NCBI GenBank assembly: GCA_040221175.1
Contig: JAVJVK010000004.1
Location: 1,162,268-1,226,267, forward strand
Source: Phycisphaerales bacterium
Lineage (GTDB): Bacteria; Planctomycetota; Phycisphaerae; Phycisphaerales; UBA1924
Direction: 5' to 3'
DNA: 64,000 nt
Shown in pieces: positions 1 to 8,366 of this stretch (its first letter is position 1; every line of letters begins with the position of its first letter). The notes below the pieces were generated by a model. That model was not told the origin of the DNA. It saw only the letters and a program-made list of their open reading frames with translations, and ran no database searches. A program made the translations under genes and the position numbers.

Positions 1-2
1 GC

Positions 3-1145
3 GTGCCCGAGGCGGTGCTCTCGGCCGACCTGCCCGATATCGGCGACAAGGCCAATGCACTCGGCTATCCGCTGGGCGGCGAAGAGCTCTCCATCACCGA
101 AGGCATCGTGTCGCGCATCGAGTTCGTGGGCTACCAGGCCGGCACACTCGGCCTGCGCATCCAAGTCGATGCCGCGCTCAACCCTGGCAATTCGGGCGGG
201 CCCGTCACCGTCGACGGCAAGGTCATCGGCCTGACGTTCAGCGGCATCTCGCAGGCCGACAACATCGGCTACATCATTCCCAACGAGGAAATCCGCCTGT
301 TCCTGGACGACATCGAGGACGGCGAGATCGACGGCCGCCCGTTCCTGCGCGAGACCTTCGACGGCACCCGCAACCCGGGCGTGCGGGCCAAGCTGGGCCT
401 GTCGCCACAGCTCGAGGGCATGGTCGTCGCCGGTGCCGTCGAGGGCAACCCGCTCCAGTCGTGGGACGTGGTGACGAGCATCGCCGGCCGCAGCATCGAC
501 AGCCAGGGGCTGGTCAGCGTGACCGACGACCTGCGTCTTTACTTCGAGTACTTCGTGCACCACGGCCTCAACGACGACGACACCGTGACGCTGGGCGTAC
601 TCCGCGATGGCGAGCAGATCGAGGTCCGCTCGCCCGTCGTGCGCGGCGATGACGACTTCTACGAACCGCTGGACAACACCTATCCCAGCTACATGGTTTT
701 CGGTCCGCTCGTGTTCACGCCGGTCTACCAGGCGCACGTCTACGGGCTTGATCTCGATCGCATGGCCGCCCGTCGCAGCCCGATCGTGAAGCGCGCCTTC
801 ACGGGCAAGGACCCCGACGCCGAGATCCAGGAATTCGTCATCCTCGCCGGCGGCCTGCTCAACCATCGCGTCAACGTGGCCTACGAAGTGCCACCCTTCT
901 CGACGCTCAAGAGCATCAACGGCACGGCCATCACGAGCCTGGCCCACTGCGTCAAGACGCTCAAGGAACTGGCCAGTTCCTCGGAAGAGTTCATCATCTT
1001 CGAGTTCCATGACCGGGGAGCCGACCGCCTCGTCTACAAGCGCACGGACATCCTCGCGTCCATTGAAGACGTGCTTAACGAGAACGGCATCCGCCGACCG
1101 ATCTCGAGCGATTTGGAAGATCTCTGGCCCGATCTGGGCGAATAA
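3..1145 (+). CDS. DegP/HtrA-like serine protease with PDZ region (5' truncated by window edge)
   Basis: The reading frame is open to the first base, so the N-terminus lies outside the window. The visible part starts inside the trypsin-like domain: GYPLGGEELSITEGIVSR, then the catalytic serine motif GNSGGP (visible residues 62-67). The His and Asp of the triad must lie upstream. The closing strand NIGYIIP and the rest (about residues 105-380), which includes PDZ-like stretches, resemble the plant Deg9/DegP-like subfamily more than E. coli DegP. The family degrades or refolds damaged proteins, usually in the periplasm. The gene meets the convergent methyltransferase with only 6 nt between stop codons. 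The family call is firm; the subfamily is inference. Confidence 0.85.
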   Translation: MPEAVLSADLPDIGDKANALGYPLGGEELSITEGIVSRIEFVGYQAGTLGLRIQVDAALNPGNSGGPVTVDGKVIGLTFSGISQADNIGYIIPNEEIRLFLDDIEDGEIDGRPFLRETFDGTRNPGVRAKLGLSPQLEGMVVAGAVEGNPLQSWDVVTSIAGRSIDSQGLVSVTDDLRLYFEYFVHHGLNDDDTVTLGVLRDGEQIEVRSPVVRGDDDFYEPLDNTYPSYMVFGPLVFTPVYQAHVYGLDLDRMAARRSPIVKRAFTGKDPDAEIQEFVILAGGLLNHRVNVAYEVPPFSTLKSINGTAITSLAHCVKTLKELASSSEEFIIFEFHDRGADRLVYKRTDILASIEDVLNENGIRRPISSDLEDLWPDLGE

Positions 1146-1151
1146 CCAGCC

Positions 1152-1799
1152 TCACGCATACAACGCGACGGTGGCGTCGTGCGGGCCCAGGTAGTCCTGG
1201 CGGAACAGCATCCGCCCGCTGGCCCGCTGCGCCCACTTGAAGACGTGGAAGCTGCTGAAGCGGTTGGCCGGCCCGGTCGACTCTCGCCGCTTTCGCCCCG
1301 CAGAACTCAGGAAGTTGAACGCCAGCACCGCGCCCTCGCGCCGATGCAGGGCGTCCCACGCGCGGTCGAGCACCAGCAGGGCCGTGCGCTCGTCGAGCGT
1401 GTTGAGCGAGCCGCTGAAGACGACCTGGCTCACGCCGTGTTCGCGAACGAGTCGCTCGAACAGCCCCGCATCGCGCACGAAATCGGCGATCTCCCACGCG
1501 CTGCCCGGGAAGCGGGCCCGGGCTGGTTCGACCAGTTCGCTGATGCCCTCGACGCCGACGTAGGTCCTGGGCGTCTGATTGGCCGCTTGCAGGAACTCGA
1601 GCAGATCACCCCGCCCGGCGCCCATGTCGGCAAGCACAGCGCCCTTGGGCCGGCAGACCTCGGCCAACACCTTGAACCGCGTGACCTGATACTCCTGGCT
1701 GCGCCAGAGCAACGCCTCGAAGCCCGGGCCGTGAGCGCGCACCGCTTCGCGGTACGGCTCGAGATACCGCGGGTCGGGCTGGTCTGTGTTGGATGGCAT
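1152..1799 (-). CDS. class I SAM-dependent methyltransferase
   Basis: 215 aa. The SAM-binding motif I is ADMGAGRGDLLEF at about residues 57-69, followed by an acidic strand end (VGVEG) and a motif IV-like strand (VVFSGSLNTLD). These mark a Rossmann-fold methyltransferase. The N-terminal 45 residues contain a helical cap. Nothing identifies the substrate. It follows the PfkB kinase by 14 nt on the same strand, so the two are probably co-transcribed. Start: ATG at 1799, the first in the frame before the conserved part. Confidence 0.8.
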   Translation of the reverse strand: MPSNTDQPDPRYLEPYREAVRAHGPGFEALLWRSQEYQVTRFKVLAEVCRPKGAVLADMGAGRGDLLEFLQAANQTPRTYVGVEGISELVEPARARFPGSAWEIADFVRDAGLFERLVREHGVSQVVFSGSLNTLDERTALLVLDRAWDALHRREGAVLAFNFLSSAGRKRRESTGPANRFSSFHVFKWAQRASGRMLFRQDYLGPHDATVALYA

Positions 1800-1813
1800 G
1801 GGGTGCGGTTGGG

Positions 1814-2743
1814 TCAGCCGAAGCGGACCATGCGGGCAAACTGCTCGAATCGCTCGTCCAGTTCGCTGGTCTTCAGGCTCGCCAGGCGATCGAGGCTGAA
1901 CGACTCGATGTTAAAACTCGCCACGATCGTCCCGTGCGCCACGGCACGGTGGATGGCCTCGAACGAGGTCGGGTCGGTGCCCGCATCGCCTTCGCGCGAG
2001 AGTGAGCCCATCATGCCGCCTGCAAAGCTGTCGCCGGCGCCCGTGGGGTCAACCACCTCTTCGGTCGGGTAGGCCGGCAGGGCGGCGATGCCGTCCCGAT
2101 GCACGATGATGCAGCCGTGCTCGCCCTTCTTCACCACGACGAACTTGGGCCCCATCTCGATGATCTGCCGGGCCGCGGCCACGGTGTTGCGCTTGCCGGT
2201 AAACTGCTCGGCCTCTTCGAAGTTCAGCACCAGCCCGTCGATCTTCTCGCACAACTGGCTCAGCTCGGTCTTGGCGGTATCGATCCACAGGTCCATCGTG
2301 TCGGCGACGGCCAGCTTGCGATCATTCAACTGCTCGAGCAGGCCGAGCTGCACCGACGGGTGCGTGTTGGCCAGGAACACGTACTTGCTGTCGCGGAACG
2401 AGTCCGGCACGGCCGGCGGCTCTTCGGCCAGCACGCCCAGATCGGTGTACAGCGTCTCGCGCTGGTCCATGTTCTCCAGGTACTTGCCGCCCCAGCGGAA
2501 GGTCTTGGAGCCCTTGCGAACCTCCAGCCCGCTGTGATCGACGCCCTGGAAGTGCTCCATCGTCTTGCGGAGTTCGTCGGGGAAGTCTTCGCCCACCGCC
2601 GCCACGACCCGGACGGGCTGGCAATAGAAGGAGGCGGCCGCCGCAAAATACGTACACGAACCGCCCAGCACGTTCTCCCGATGGCCGTGATCAGGGGTGT
2701 AGACGGTGTCGATTCCAACGGTTCCGGTGACAATCAGAGGCAT
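1814..2743 (-). CDS. PfkB-family carbohydrate/nucleoside kinase
   Basis: 309 aa from the ATG at 2743; the frame continues upstream, but the protein homology begins at MPLIVTGTVGIDTV. The PfkB signature DPTGAGDSFAGG lies at residues 232-243, with the catalytic Asp in GAGD, and the N-terminal GG sugar-contact region is present. The family phosphorylates sugars or nucleosides with ATP (ribokinase, adenosine kinase, fructokinase). The substrate cannot be read from the sequence. It heads a two-gene run with the downstream methyltransferase and diverges from the RarD-type gene across 97 nt. Confidence 0.85.
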   Translation of the reverse strand: MPLIVTGTVGIDTVYTPDHGHRENVLGGSCTYFAAAASFYCQPVRVVAAVGEDFPDELRKTMEHFQGVDHSGLEVRKGSKTFRWGGKYLENMDQRETLYTDLGVLAEEPPAVPDSFRDSKYVFLANTHPSVQLGLLEQLNDRKLAVADTMDLWIDTAKTELSQLCEKIDGLVLNFEEAEQFTGKRNTVAAARQIIEMGPKFVVVKKGEHGCIIVHRDGIAALPAYPTEEVVDPTGAGDSFAGGMMGSLSREGDAGTDPTSFEAIHRAVAHGTIVASFNIESFSLDRLASLKTSELDERFEQFARMVRFG

Positions 2744-2840
2744 GGGATCAGCATAGGGCCAGCCCTTGGGGAAACAACCCCCCTCGCATGGAGCGTGGGA
2801 AACTCCGACGCGCACGTCCAGCCCGCTACGCTCGCCCTCC

Positions 2841-3779
2841 ATGGCCAACCCCACCTCGCCCGCAACCCCGAACGCCAATCCCGCCGCCGGCGTGGGCTTC
2901 GGGCTGCTGGCCTACATCTGGTGGGGCAGCGTAGTGCCGATCTACATCAACACGCTCACCCGCGGCGACTGGGCGACGCCCGCGATCGAACTGATCGCAC
3001 AACGCGTGCTCTTCGGCATACCGGTGTTGATCGCGCTGCTGGCGGTCATGGGCCGGCTGGGCGAACTCAAGGCTGCTCTCACCGAGCCCAAACGCCTGCG
3101 CGTCCTTGTCATGAGCGCGGGGCTAATTGCTTGCAACTGGTTCGCGTTCATCTACGCCGTCTCGACCAAGCGGCTCATCGACGCCAGCCTTGGGTACTAC
3201 ATCACCCCCCTGGTCTCCATTGCCCTGGGCATCCTGCTGCTGGGCGAACGCCCGCGCAAGCCACAGATCATCGCAATCGCCCTCGCGCTCGTGGCCGTGG
3301 TCATCCTCACGATCGATCGCGGCGGACTGCCCTGGATCGCCGTCACGCTGGCATTGAGCTTCGGCTTCTATGGCCTGGTCCGCAAGCGTGCCCAGACCAA
3401 GCCCGCGCCCGGCCTGTGCGTCGAGATGATCATCATGCTGCCCGCGGCAATCGGCCTCTACGCCTGGCTGTTCCGCTCGGGCGACGCCCAGATTACCCAA
3501 GGACCACCCATGCGCACGCTGCTCATGGCTCTGGGTGGCGTCATGGTCACGGTGCCACTGGTCGCCTTTGCCGCCGCCGCACATCGCCTGCGCCTGGCCA
3601 CGCTTGGCATGCTGCAATACCTGGCCCCAACGGGACAATTCGTTCTGGCCATCATCTTCGGGCAGCAACTCGACGCCATCACGCTCGCCGCCTTCGGGCT
3701 GATCTGGACGGCATTGGCCCTATACAGCGCCGACGCGTGGCGAGCAGGCCGCAAGACTCGCCGAAGAACCAGTGCGTGA
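2841..3779 (+). CDS. rarD: RarD-type EamA/DMT permease
   Basis: 312 aa from the ATG at 2841 (MANPTSPATPNANP, then the first membrane segment). About ten hydrophobic segments fill the protein, in the paired-EamA layout of the drug/metabolite transporter superfamily. The opening GLLAYIWWGSVVPIYI and the loop ELIAQRVLFGIPVL are typical of RarD, whose E. coli member is 296 aa. It is an inner-membrane exporter or permease of unknown substrate; 'chloramphenicol-sensitive protein RarD' is a historical name. Its TGA stop abuts the stop of the convergent fasciclin gene with no base between them. Confidence 0.85.
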   Translation: MANPTSPATPNANPAAGVGFGLLAYIWWGSVVPIYINTLTRGDWATPAIELIAQRVLFGIPVLIALLAVMGRLGELKAALTEPKRLRVLVMSAGLIACNWFAFIYAVSTKRLIDASLGYYITPLVSIALGILLLGERPRKPQIIAIALALVAVVILTIDRGGLPWIAVTLALSFGFYGLVRKRAQTKPAPGLCVEMIIMLPAAIGLYAWLFRSGDAQITQGPPMRTLLMALGGVMVTVPLVAFAAAAHRLRLATLGMLQYLAPTGQFVLAIIFGQQLDAITLAAFGLIWTALALYSADAWRAGRKTRRRTSA

Positions 3780-5498
3780 CTACCGAGACCCGCTCTGCGA
3801 ACTCGGGCGCACAAAGCTCTGGTAGGCCGCATCCATCGCACGCCGATAGATCCAGGCCTTCTCGAAGACCCGTGGCTCACGCCGGGCTTCTGCCAGGCTC
3901 TGCTCAAGCCGCTCGACGATCCGTGGCTCGAGTTCGTCTCGACCGAGCAACAGCATCGACTCGATCGTCACCTCGTAGATCGCAGCGCACGCCGCATGCT
4001 GGCCGGCATTAAACAGCGGCACGCCCTGCTCGACGGCCAGTTCATACAACCGCGCTGCACCAGCACGAAACGTGCCGGGCGTGGTTCGATCATCGCCCGA
4101 TGAGGACGGTAGCAAAACCGCATCGATCAGGTGAACCACGCCATTGCCCGCCTGGATGTCGCTGGCGATGATCGAAGCCCCGTTGACTTGGAGCGTTCCC
4201 CGATCGGTTCCAAAGCGGATGACCTCACCCGTCAGTGCCTGCGTCTTGGTGACGCCGAGCAGTTCGCGGGCCTCCAGCCTGCCGGGCACCACGTGCAACG
4301 CCAGGATGCTCACCAGTTGTTGTCGATTGGCCGGCTCGAGCAACGCGCCCAGCGCACCATCGGGCAACGCAGCAAACGCGTCGTTCACGGGCGCGAAGAC
4401 CGTCCATGGCCCATTCTCCGGGCCCAGCTGGTCGGCCAGGCCGGCGGCCTTTATCGCGGCCACCAGCGTGCTGAGCTCGTCGGTCTCTGACGCGATCGCA
4501 GTGATCGACCGGAGTTCGGGCATGAGTACGGCATCAACGACGTGCACCACGCCGCCATCGAACGCGACGTCGGTTGCCACGATCGATGCCGTGCCCACCG
4601 TCGCACCCCCATCGCTCCCGACCCGCACGCTCTGACCGTTCAGCGTCTCCAGCGACCGGCGGGAAAGAACCTCGGAAGACGATTTCGCACCCGCCACCAC
4701 GTGGTACGCGAGGATCGATCGAAGCGTCTGCCGGGCCTCGGGTCGCAGCAGTGCGTCGACCTGTTCCTTCGGCAGCGCCGCGAATGCATCGTTCGTTGGT
4801 GCGAAGATCGTCACGGGCTCGTCGGGCAGCGTCATCTCGGCCGCCTCGACGAGACGCAACAGCGTCGTGAGTCCGGCTTCGGTCGCGACGGTGGCAAGTT
4901 CACCACCGCTGGTCTTCGGGGAAGCGGCGCCCTGCGATCCGTAGGCACGGATCGATCGCACATCGAGCTGGAATGGACCGGGCTGCTTGTCGGAGAGCGA
5001 CACGCCGATCGATTCGATGTTTGTCGGTATGATCTCGGGCGCGCCCGACACGAGCCGGCCAAACGAATACAACCGGAATCCTTCGAACGGCAGGCGAACG
5101 GTCTCCCACGTCCCCTCGGTGGTCTTGAAGTCCTGCTGGTAAGCACCGGCCATCATGCGCACGTTCGAGAGACGCACGTCGAACTTGTACGTCCGCCCGT
5201 CGCCACGAACCTCGACCTCGATGCCCTGTGCTCCCTCGAAGTCGGCGCCATCGACCGCGGTCCGAACCTGGCTGAACCCACCGTTGTTCTCCAGGCTCAG
5301 GTCGCCGCTGAAGCGCATCACGCCCGACTGCGGCGAAGACACCCGACCGGTGGACAGCCCACCCATCACGCCGTCCACGACGGTGCGCCACCCGTCCACA
5401 CCGCGCTCGAACTCCATCGAGAAGTCCTGGGCCAGCGTCGTGTCCGAAGAAATCGTCAGGCCGGCCGCGACGATCCCCGCAATCAGCTTCGTCCGCAT
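3780..5498 (-). CDS. secreted CIA30 plus double fasciclin (FAS1) domain protein
   Basis: 572 aa. A signal peptide occupies residues 1-24 (cleavage after LAQ). Residues about 28-190 match the CIA30 domain (complex I intermediate-associated protein 30: FERGVDGWRTVVDGVMGG), a jelly-roll fold. Two FAS1 domains follow, about 200-330 and 335-465, each with the TIFAPTNDAFAALP-type H1 motif and a YHVV or LHVV H2-like motif. A helical tail (470-572, RAGAARLYELAVEQG) has no assignment. FAS1 domains mediate adhesion or binding at the cell surface. The start is supported by GGGAG nine bases upstream. The combination CIA30-FAS1-FAS1 is unusual; the function is unknown but the protein is extracytoplasmic. 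Confidence 0.85.
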   Translation of the reverse strand: MRTKLIAGIVAAGLTISSDTTLAQDFSMEFERGVDGWRTVVDGVMGGLSTGRVSSPQSGVMRFSGDLSLENNGGFSQVRTAVDGADFEGAQGIEVEVRGDGRTYKFDVRLSNVRMMAGAYQQDFKTTEGTWETVRLPFEGFRLYSFGRLVSGAPEIIPTNIESIGVSLSDKQPGPFQLDVRSIRAYGSQGAASPKTSGGELATVATEAGLTTLLRLVEAAEMTLPDEPVTIFAPTNDAFAALPKEQVDALLRPEARQTLRSILAYHVVAGAKSSSEVLSRRSLETLNGQSVRVGSDGGATVGTASIVATDVAFDGGVVHVVDAVLMPELRSITAIASETDELSTLVAAIKAAGLADQLGPENGPWTVFAPVNDAFAALPDGALGALLEPANRQQLVSILALHVVPGRLEARELLGVTKTQALTGEVIRFGTDRGTLQVNGASIIASDIQAGNGVVHLIDAVLLPSSSGDDRTTPGTFRAGAARLYELAVEQGVPLFNAGQHAACAAIYEVTIESMLLLGRDELEPRIVERLEQSLAEARREPRVFEKAWIYRRAMDAAYQSFVRPSSQSGSR

Positions 5499-5728
5499 GT
5501 CATATCACTCCCACTCTTGGTTTTGGCCATATCCCCCGCAAAGGAGTTGGCAGGACTCTCAAGTGTGAGCGAACAAATGACCGGCATTCCGGCAAGGCTG
5601 CCGAAGCACGGGACAATGGGCGAGATATAGGGGAAGATGCGTACGCAGCATGAAGCCGCGTGACCGAAATGGCCATGCCCCGAAACCAACGCGGCTGCGA
5701 AATGCAGCCGCTTCGGGCCGTCGTCTAG

Positions 5729-5801
<73 letters not shown>

Positions 5802-5813
5802 GTGGGTAGCTCC

Positions 5814-5819
5814 ATTGTA
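5814..5819 (-). promoter_or_regulatory. -10 box of the tRNA-Lys promoter
   Basis: On the minus strand TACAAT lies 12 nt upstream of the tRNA-Lys 5' end, the spacing expected for a short-leader tRNA promoter. No good -35 is visible 16-18 nt further up, so this rests on the -10 alone. Confidence 0.5.
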
Positions 5820-5913
5820 CCCTGCCAATCGCCTCAGGCAGGCCTCACTGGATTATCTGGATCGGCATTTTCCCGCAGAATTGCGCCTTCCCTGCAACGA
5901 TGACGCTCAAAAG

Positions 5914-5931
5914 CTAGTAAGGCTTTACTAG
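5914..5931. promoter_or_regulatory. AT-rich perfect inverted repeat upstream of the glycine-zipper gene
   Basis: CTAGTAA-GGCT-TTACTAG forms a perfect 7-bp palindrome with a 4-nt spacer, 36 nt before the ATG of the glycine-zipper gene. It overlaps a -10-like TAGACT (5929-5934). It stands out because it is AT-rich in GC-rich surroundings. An operator or a leader hairpin are both possible. No T-tract follows, so a terminator is unlikely. Confidence 0.45.
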
Positions 5932-5967
5932 ACTAGCCCGCCCATGGTGGACAACGGAGGTGGCATC

Positions 5968-6423
5968 ATGATCCGCACGATGAACTGGCGAAAGAGCATG
6001 GCGGCCGCGGCCGCACTCGTGCCCCTGGCGATGATGGGCGGCTGCAACAACGGCGTGCAAGGCGCCTTCTCGGGCGCGGCCCTGGGCAGCCTGGCGGGCC
6101 TGGGCATTGGCTCGGTCACCGGAGACCGCAGCGACGCCGTCACCATGGGCGCCATCCTGGGTGGCGTGGGCGGCGCCATCATCGGCGACCAGAACGCCCG
6201 GGCCTCGGCCTACAGCACGCGCAGCGCCCATACCTCGATGGCATACCCAAGCCAGCCTGTGTACGTCGATCGGCCCGTGTACGTCGAACGCTCCGTGTAC
6301 GTGCAATCACCACCCGCGGTGTACAAGAGCTGGGGCGGCCGGGGGCACTACCCCCACCAGCGGCACTACTACCGCCATCACGCGCCGCGGCACTACCACG
6401 GGCATTACGACTACTGCCGCTGA
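5968..6423 (+). CDS. glycine-zipper envelope protein, His/Tyr-rich tail
   Basis: 151 aa from the ATG at 5968, chosen because GGAGGTGG sits 5-6 nt upstream; an ATG at 5944 lacks this. The N-terminal signal region ends in MMGGC, a weak lipobox with Cys26. Residues about 30-75 are a glycine zipper (repeated small residues in GAALGSLAGLGIGS and GAILGGVGGAIIG), a membrane-inserting element found in outer-membrane lipoproteins. A VYVDRPVYVERSVYV repeat follows, then a tail rich in His, Tyr and Arg that could bind metal. The function is unknown. It ends 3 nt from the stop of the convergent gene. Confidence 0.75.
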   Translation: MIRTMNWRKSMAAAAALVPLAMMGGCNNGVQGAFSGAALGSLAGLGIGSVTGDRSDAVTMGAILGGVGGAIIGDQNARASAYSTRSAHTSMAYPSQPVYVDRPVYVERSVYVQSPPAVYKSWGGRGHYPHQRHYYRHHAPRHYHGHYDYCR

Positions 6424-6426
6424 GCG

Positions 6427-7029
6427 TCAGTCGGTCTTCATCGCCTCGGCAATGCGTCGCAGCGTGTCGGCCCACAGCCCCGCTTCGGCCCGAAGGTCTT
6501 CTTCGAGCAGATCGGCAACGGTCACGAGGTCGTCATTCCCAACGGCTCGCTTGAGATCGTCCAGTTGACGGGCGAGCGCGTCGGTACGCTCTTCCAGGGC
6601 GCCCTCGGCCGCGTATCCCGAAAGCGGCCTTCCCACCGCGGCCCCGCCCTGAACAACGGCTTGGCGGACGGCCTGCCATGTGCTGAGCAGTTGAGCCAGG
6701 GCGCCCATGGCTTCGCTCATTTCGCCGCGGTGGATCATCTCGGCGCACGCGGCGTGCTCGTCCTTCGCGCTCTCCATGGCGTCGGCCGCGTCGAACAGCG
6801 TGACCCGGACCAGCGAGGCGGGATCGGTCGACGTCATCTCCAGCACCTGCGCCTCGAGCGGCTCGTCGCTTGGCTCACCCAACTGCTCGCCTTCGACGGG
6901 CTGGCCGTCGACCATCACCTCGATGACGATCCGGCCCTGGTCCCGGGCCGCAGCCGCGCCCGCCTCCAACGCCGCCGCCAGCGTGGGACGATCGATCGCC
7001 AGGTCTTGACCGTCGAGGGTGGCCTTCAT
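6427..7029 (-). CDS. hypothetical protein, 200 aa
   Basis: I do not recognise this protein. It begins MKATLDGQDLAIDRPTL at the ATG at 7029, preceded by GGAGGA. It has no signal peptide or membrane segment, is acidic and largely helical, and shows a beta-rich first third (IVIEVMVDGQPVEG). It is the last gene of a leftward run behind exonuclease III (19 nt gap), NtrC and NtrB homologues. Confidence 0.65.
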   Translation of the reverse strand: MKATLDGQDLAIDRPTLAAALEAGAAAARDQGRIVIEVMVDGQPVEGEQLGEPSDEPLEAQVLEMTSTDPASLVRVTLFDAADAMESAKDEHAACAEMIHRGEMSEAMGALAQLLSTWQAVRQAVVQGGAAVGRPLSGYAAEGALEERTDALARQLDDLKRAVGNDDLVTVADLLEEDLRAEAGLWADTLRRIAEAMKTD

Positions 7030-7048
7030 CGGGTAGATTCCTCCGTGC

Positions 7049-7831
7049 TCATGGCAGGTGCAGATCGGCCACGACGGGCGCGTGGTCGGAGATGCCATCG
7101 GCTGCTTCGCGGTCGATCCAGCAGTCCTTCATCGCTTTTTTCGCTGCCGGGTTGGCCAGCAGATAGTCGATCCGCCACCCACGATCGAGCGTGCGGGCCT
7201 GTCCGCGATTGCTCCACCAGCTGTAGGGCCCGTGCACGTCGCCGTGCTTCTCGCGGATGACGTCGTGCCAGCCTGCGTCGAAGAGCCCCCCCACCCACTC
7301 GCGCTCGTGGGGCAGGAAACCGCTTGTCTTCTGGTTGCTCCGCCAGTGGAAGATGTCCCGCTCGGTATGCGCGACGTTGAAGTCGCCACCGAGCAGCACC
7401 GGCGTGCGCTTCCGCCGCAGCGGCTGCACCCACTGGCTGAACTGGGGCATCCACTGCTCCTTGATCGCCTGCCGATGCTCGCCCGAAGAGCCCGATGGCA
7501 GGTACACGCTGGCCACCACCAGCCCTCCCACGTCCGCCGAGATCAGGCGGCCCTCCTCGTCTTCCTCGCAGGCGCCGTTGCACAGGCCGAACTTCACCCG
7601 CCTGGGCTTGGTCTTGCTCAGCAGGGCCGTACCCGAGTAGCCCTTGCGGGCGGCGGGATTCCACACGATGTGGTACTTGCCGGCATGGATCAGCGGCTCG
7701 GGCGCCTGCTCGCGCAAGGCCCGGACCTCCTGCAACAACACGACGTCGGCGTCGATCTCGTCCAGGCGATCACCCAGGCCCTTTTTCCAGGCCGACCGAA
7801 TGCCGTTGATGTTCCACGTCGCAACTCGCAT
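7049..7831 (-). CDS. xthA: exodeoxyribonuclease III
   Basis: 260 aa, close to E. coli ExoIII (268). Endonuclease/exonuclease/phosphatase fold with all landmarks: WNINGIRS (metal/Asn site, residues 6-13), LLQEV with the metal-binding Glu, GGDFNVAH with the catalytic Asp, WRIDYLL, and SDHAPV with the catalytic His near the C-terminus. It cleaves abasic sites and trims 3' ends in base-excision repair. The ATG at 7831 matches the family start (MRVATWNINGIRS). It lies 41 nt after the DUF1643 gene in the same run. Confidence 0.95.
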   Translation of the reverse strand: MRVATWNINGIRSAWKKGLGDRLDEIDADVVLLQEVRALREQAPEPLIHAGKYHIVWNPAARKGYSGTALLSKTKPRRVKFGLCNGACEEDEEGRLISADVGGLVVASVYLPSGSSGEHRQAIKEQWMPQFSQWVQPLRRKRTPVLLGGDFNVAHTERDIFHWRSNQKTSGFLPHEREWVGGLFDAGWHDVIREKHGDVHGPYSWWSNRGQARTLDRGWRIDYLLANPAAKKAMKDCWIDREAADGISDHAPVVADLHLP

Positions 7832-7872
7832 CGACCAGTGTAAACGCCGCAACGGGCGGGGCAAACGAATCG

Positions 7873-8358
7873 TCAGCTCGGCACCCATCGCTCGAACGGG
7901 CGATCACCGGGAATGCGCAGCGGATGCAGCGGGTCTCCCCCGCGCGACGCGCCCAGGCACCACAGCTCTCGACCGGCCAGCAGGCCCAGCACCGCGGAGG
8001 GCCGATCACGACGCCAACGCGCAACCGACGCGCCCCAGCCCACGATCACGCGGTCGGCCGACTCGATCGCGCGAGCCACGTGCATCGTGTTCTGGGGCCC
8101 TTCGGGGTCTTCCGCCCGCGCCAGGTCGGCCGGTCTGGTGGCGCGATATCCGTAGAGATTCACGACCACCACGCGCGCCACAGATTCGCACGCCGACGCG
8201 CTGAAGGCGCGAACGCGGCGAATCGTCTGATCATCGGTCGTCGCATCGGCGGTGCTGGGGTTCAGCATGACCCACGCCACCGTCGCCGATGCATGAGGAT
8301 CGAGGATGCGTTCGAGCCGGTAGCGAAAGCGTCCGCACCGGGAAAACACGGCCGACAT
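7873..8358 (-). CDS. DUF1643 family protein
   Basis: 161 aa. The DUF1643 signature is clear: WVMLNPSTADA, then DDQTIRRVRAF, and VVVNLYGYRATRP, with VIVGWGA downstream. The family is widespread, small and cytoplasmic; no biochemical function is established that I know of. It starts 8 nt after the stop of the NtrC-like gene and precedes xthA, so it is probably in the same transcript. Confidence 0.85.
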   Translation of the reverse strand: MSAVFSRCGRFRYRLERILDPHASATVAWVMLNPSTADATTDDQTIRRVRAFSASACESVARVVVVNLYGYRATRPADLARAEDPEGPQNTMHVARAIESADRVIVGWGASVARWRRDRPSAVLGLLAGRELWCLGASRGGDPLHPLRIPGDRPFERWVPS

Positions 8359-8366
8359 GCTGGAGG

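Noticed and set aside
2099-4012. Long plus-strand frame across PfkB, RarD and the fasciclin gene end
   Set aside because: It spans three unrelated genes on both strands and has no domain; a GC-driven artefact.
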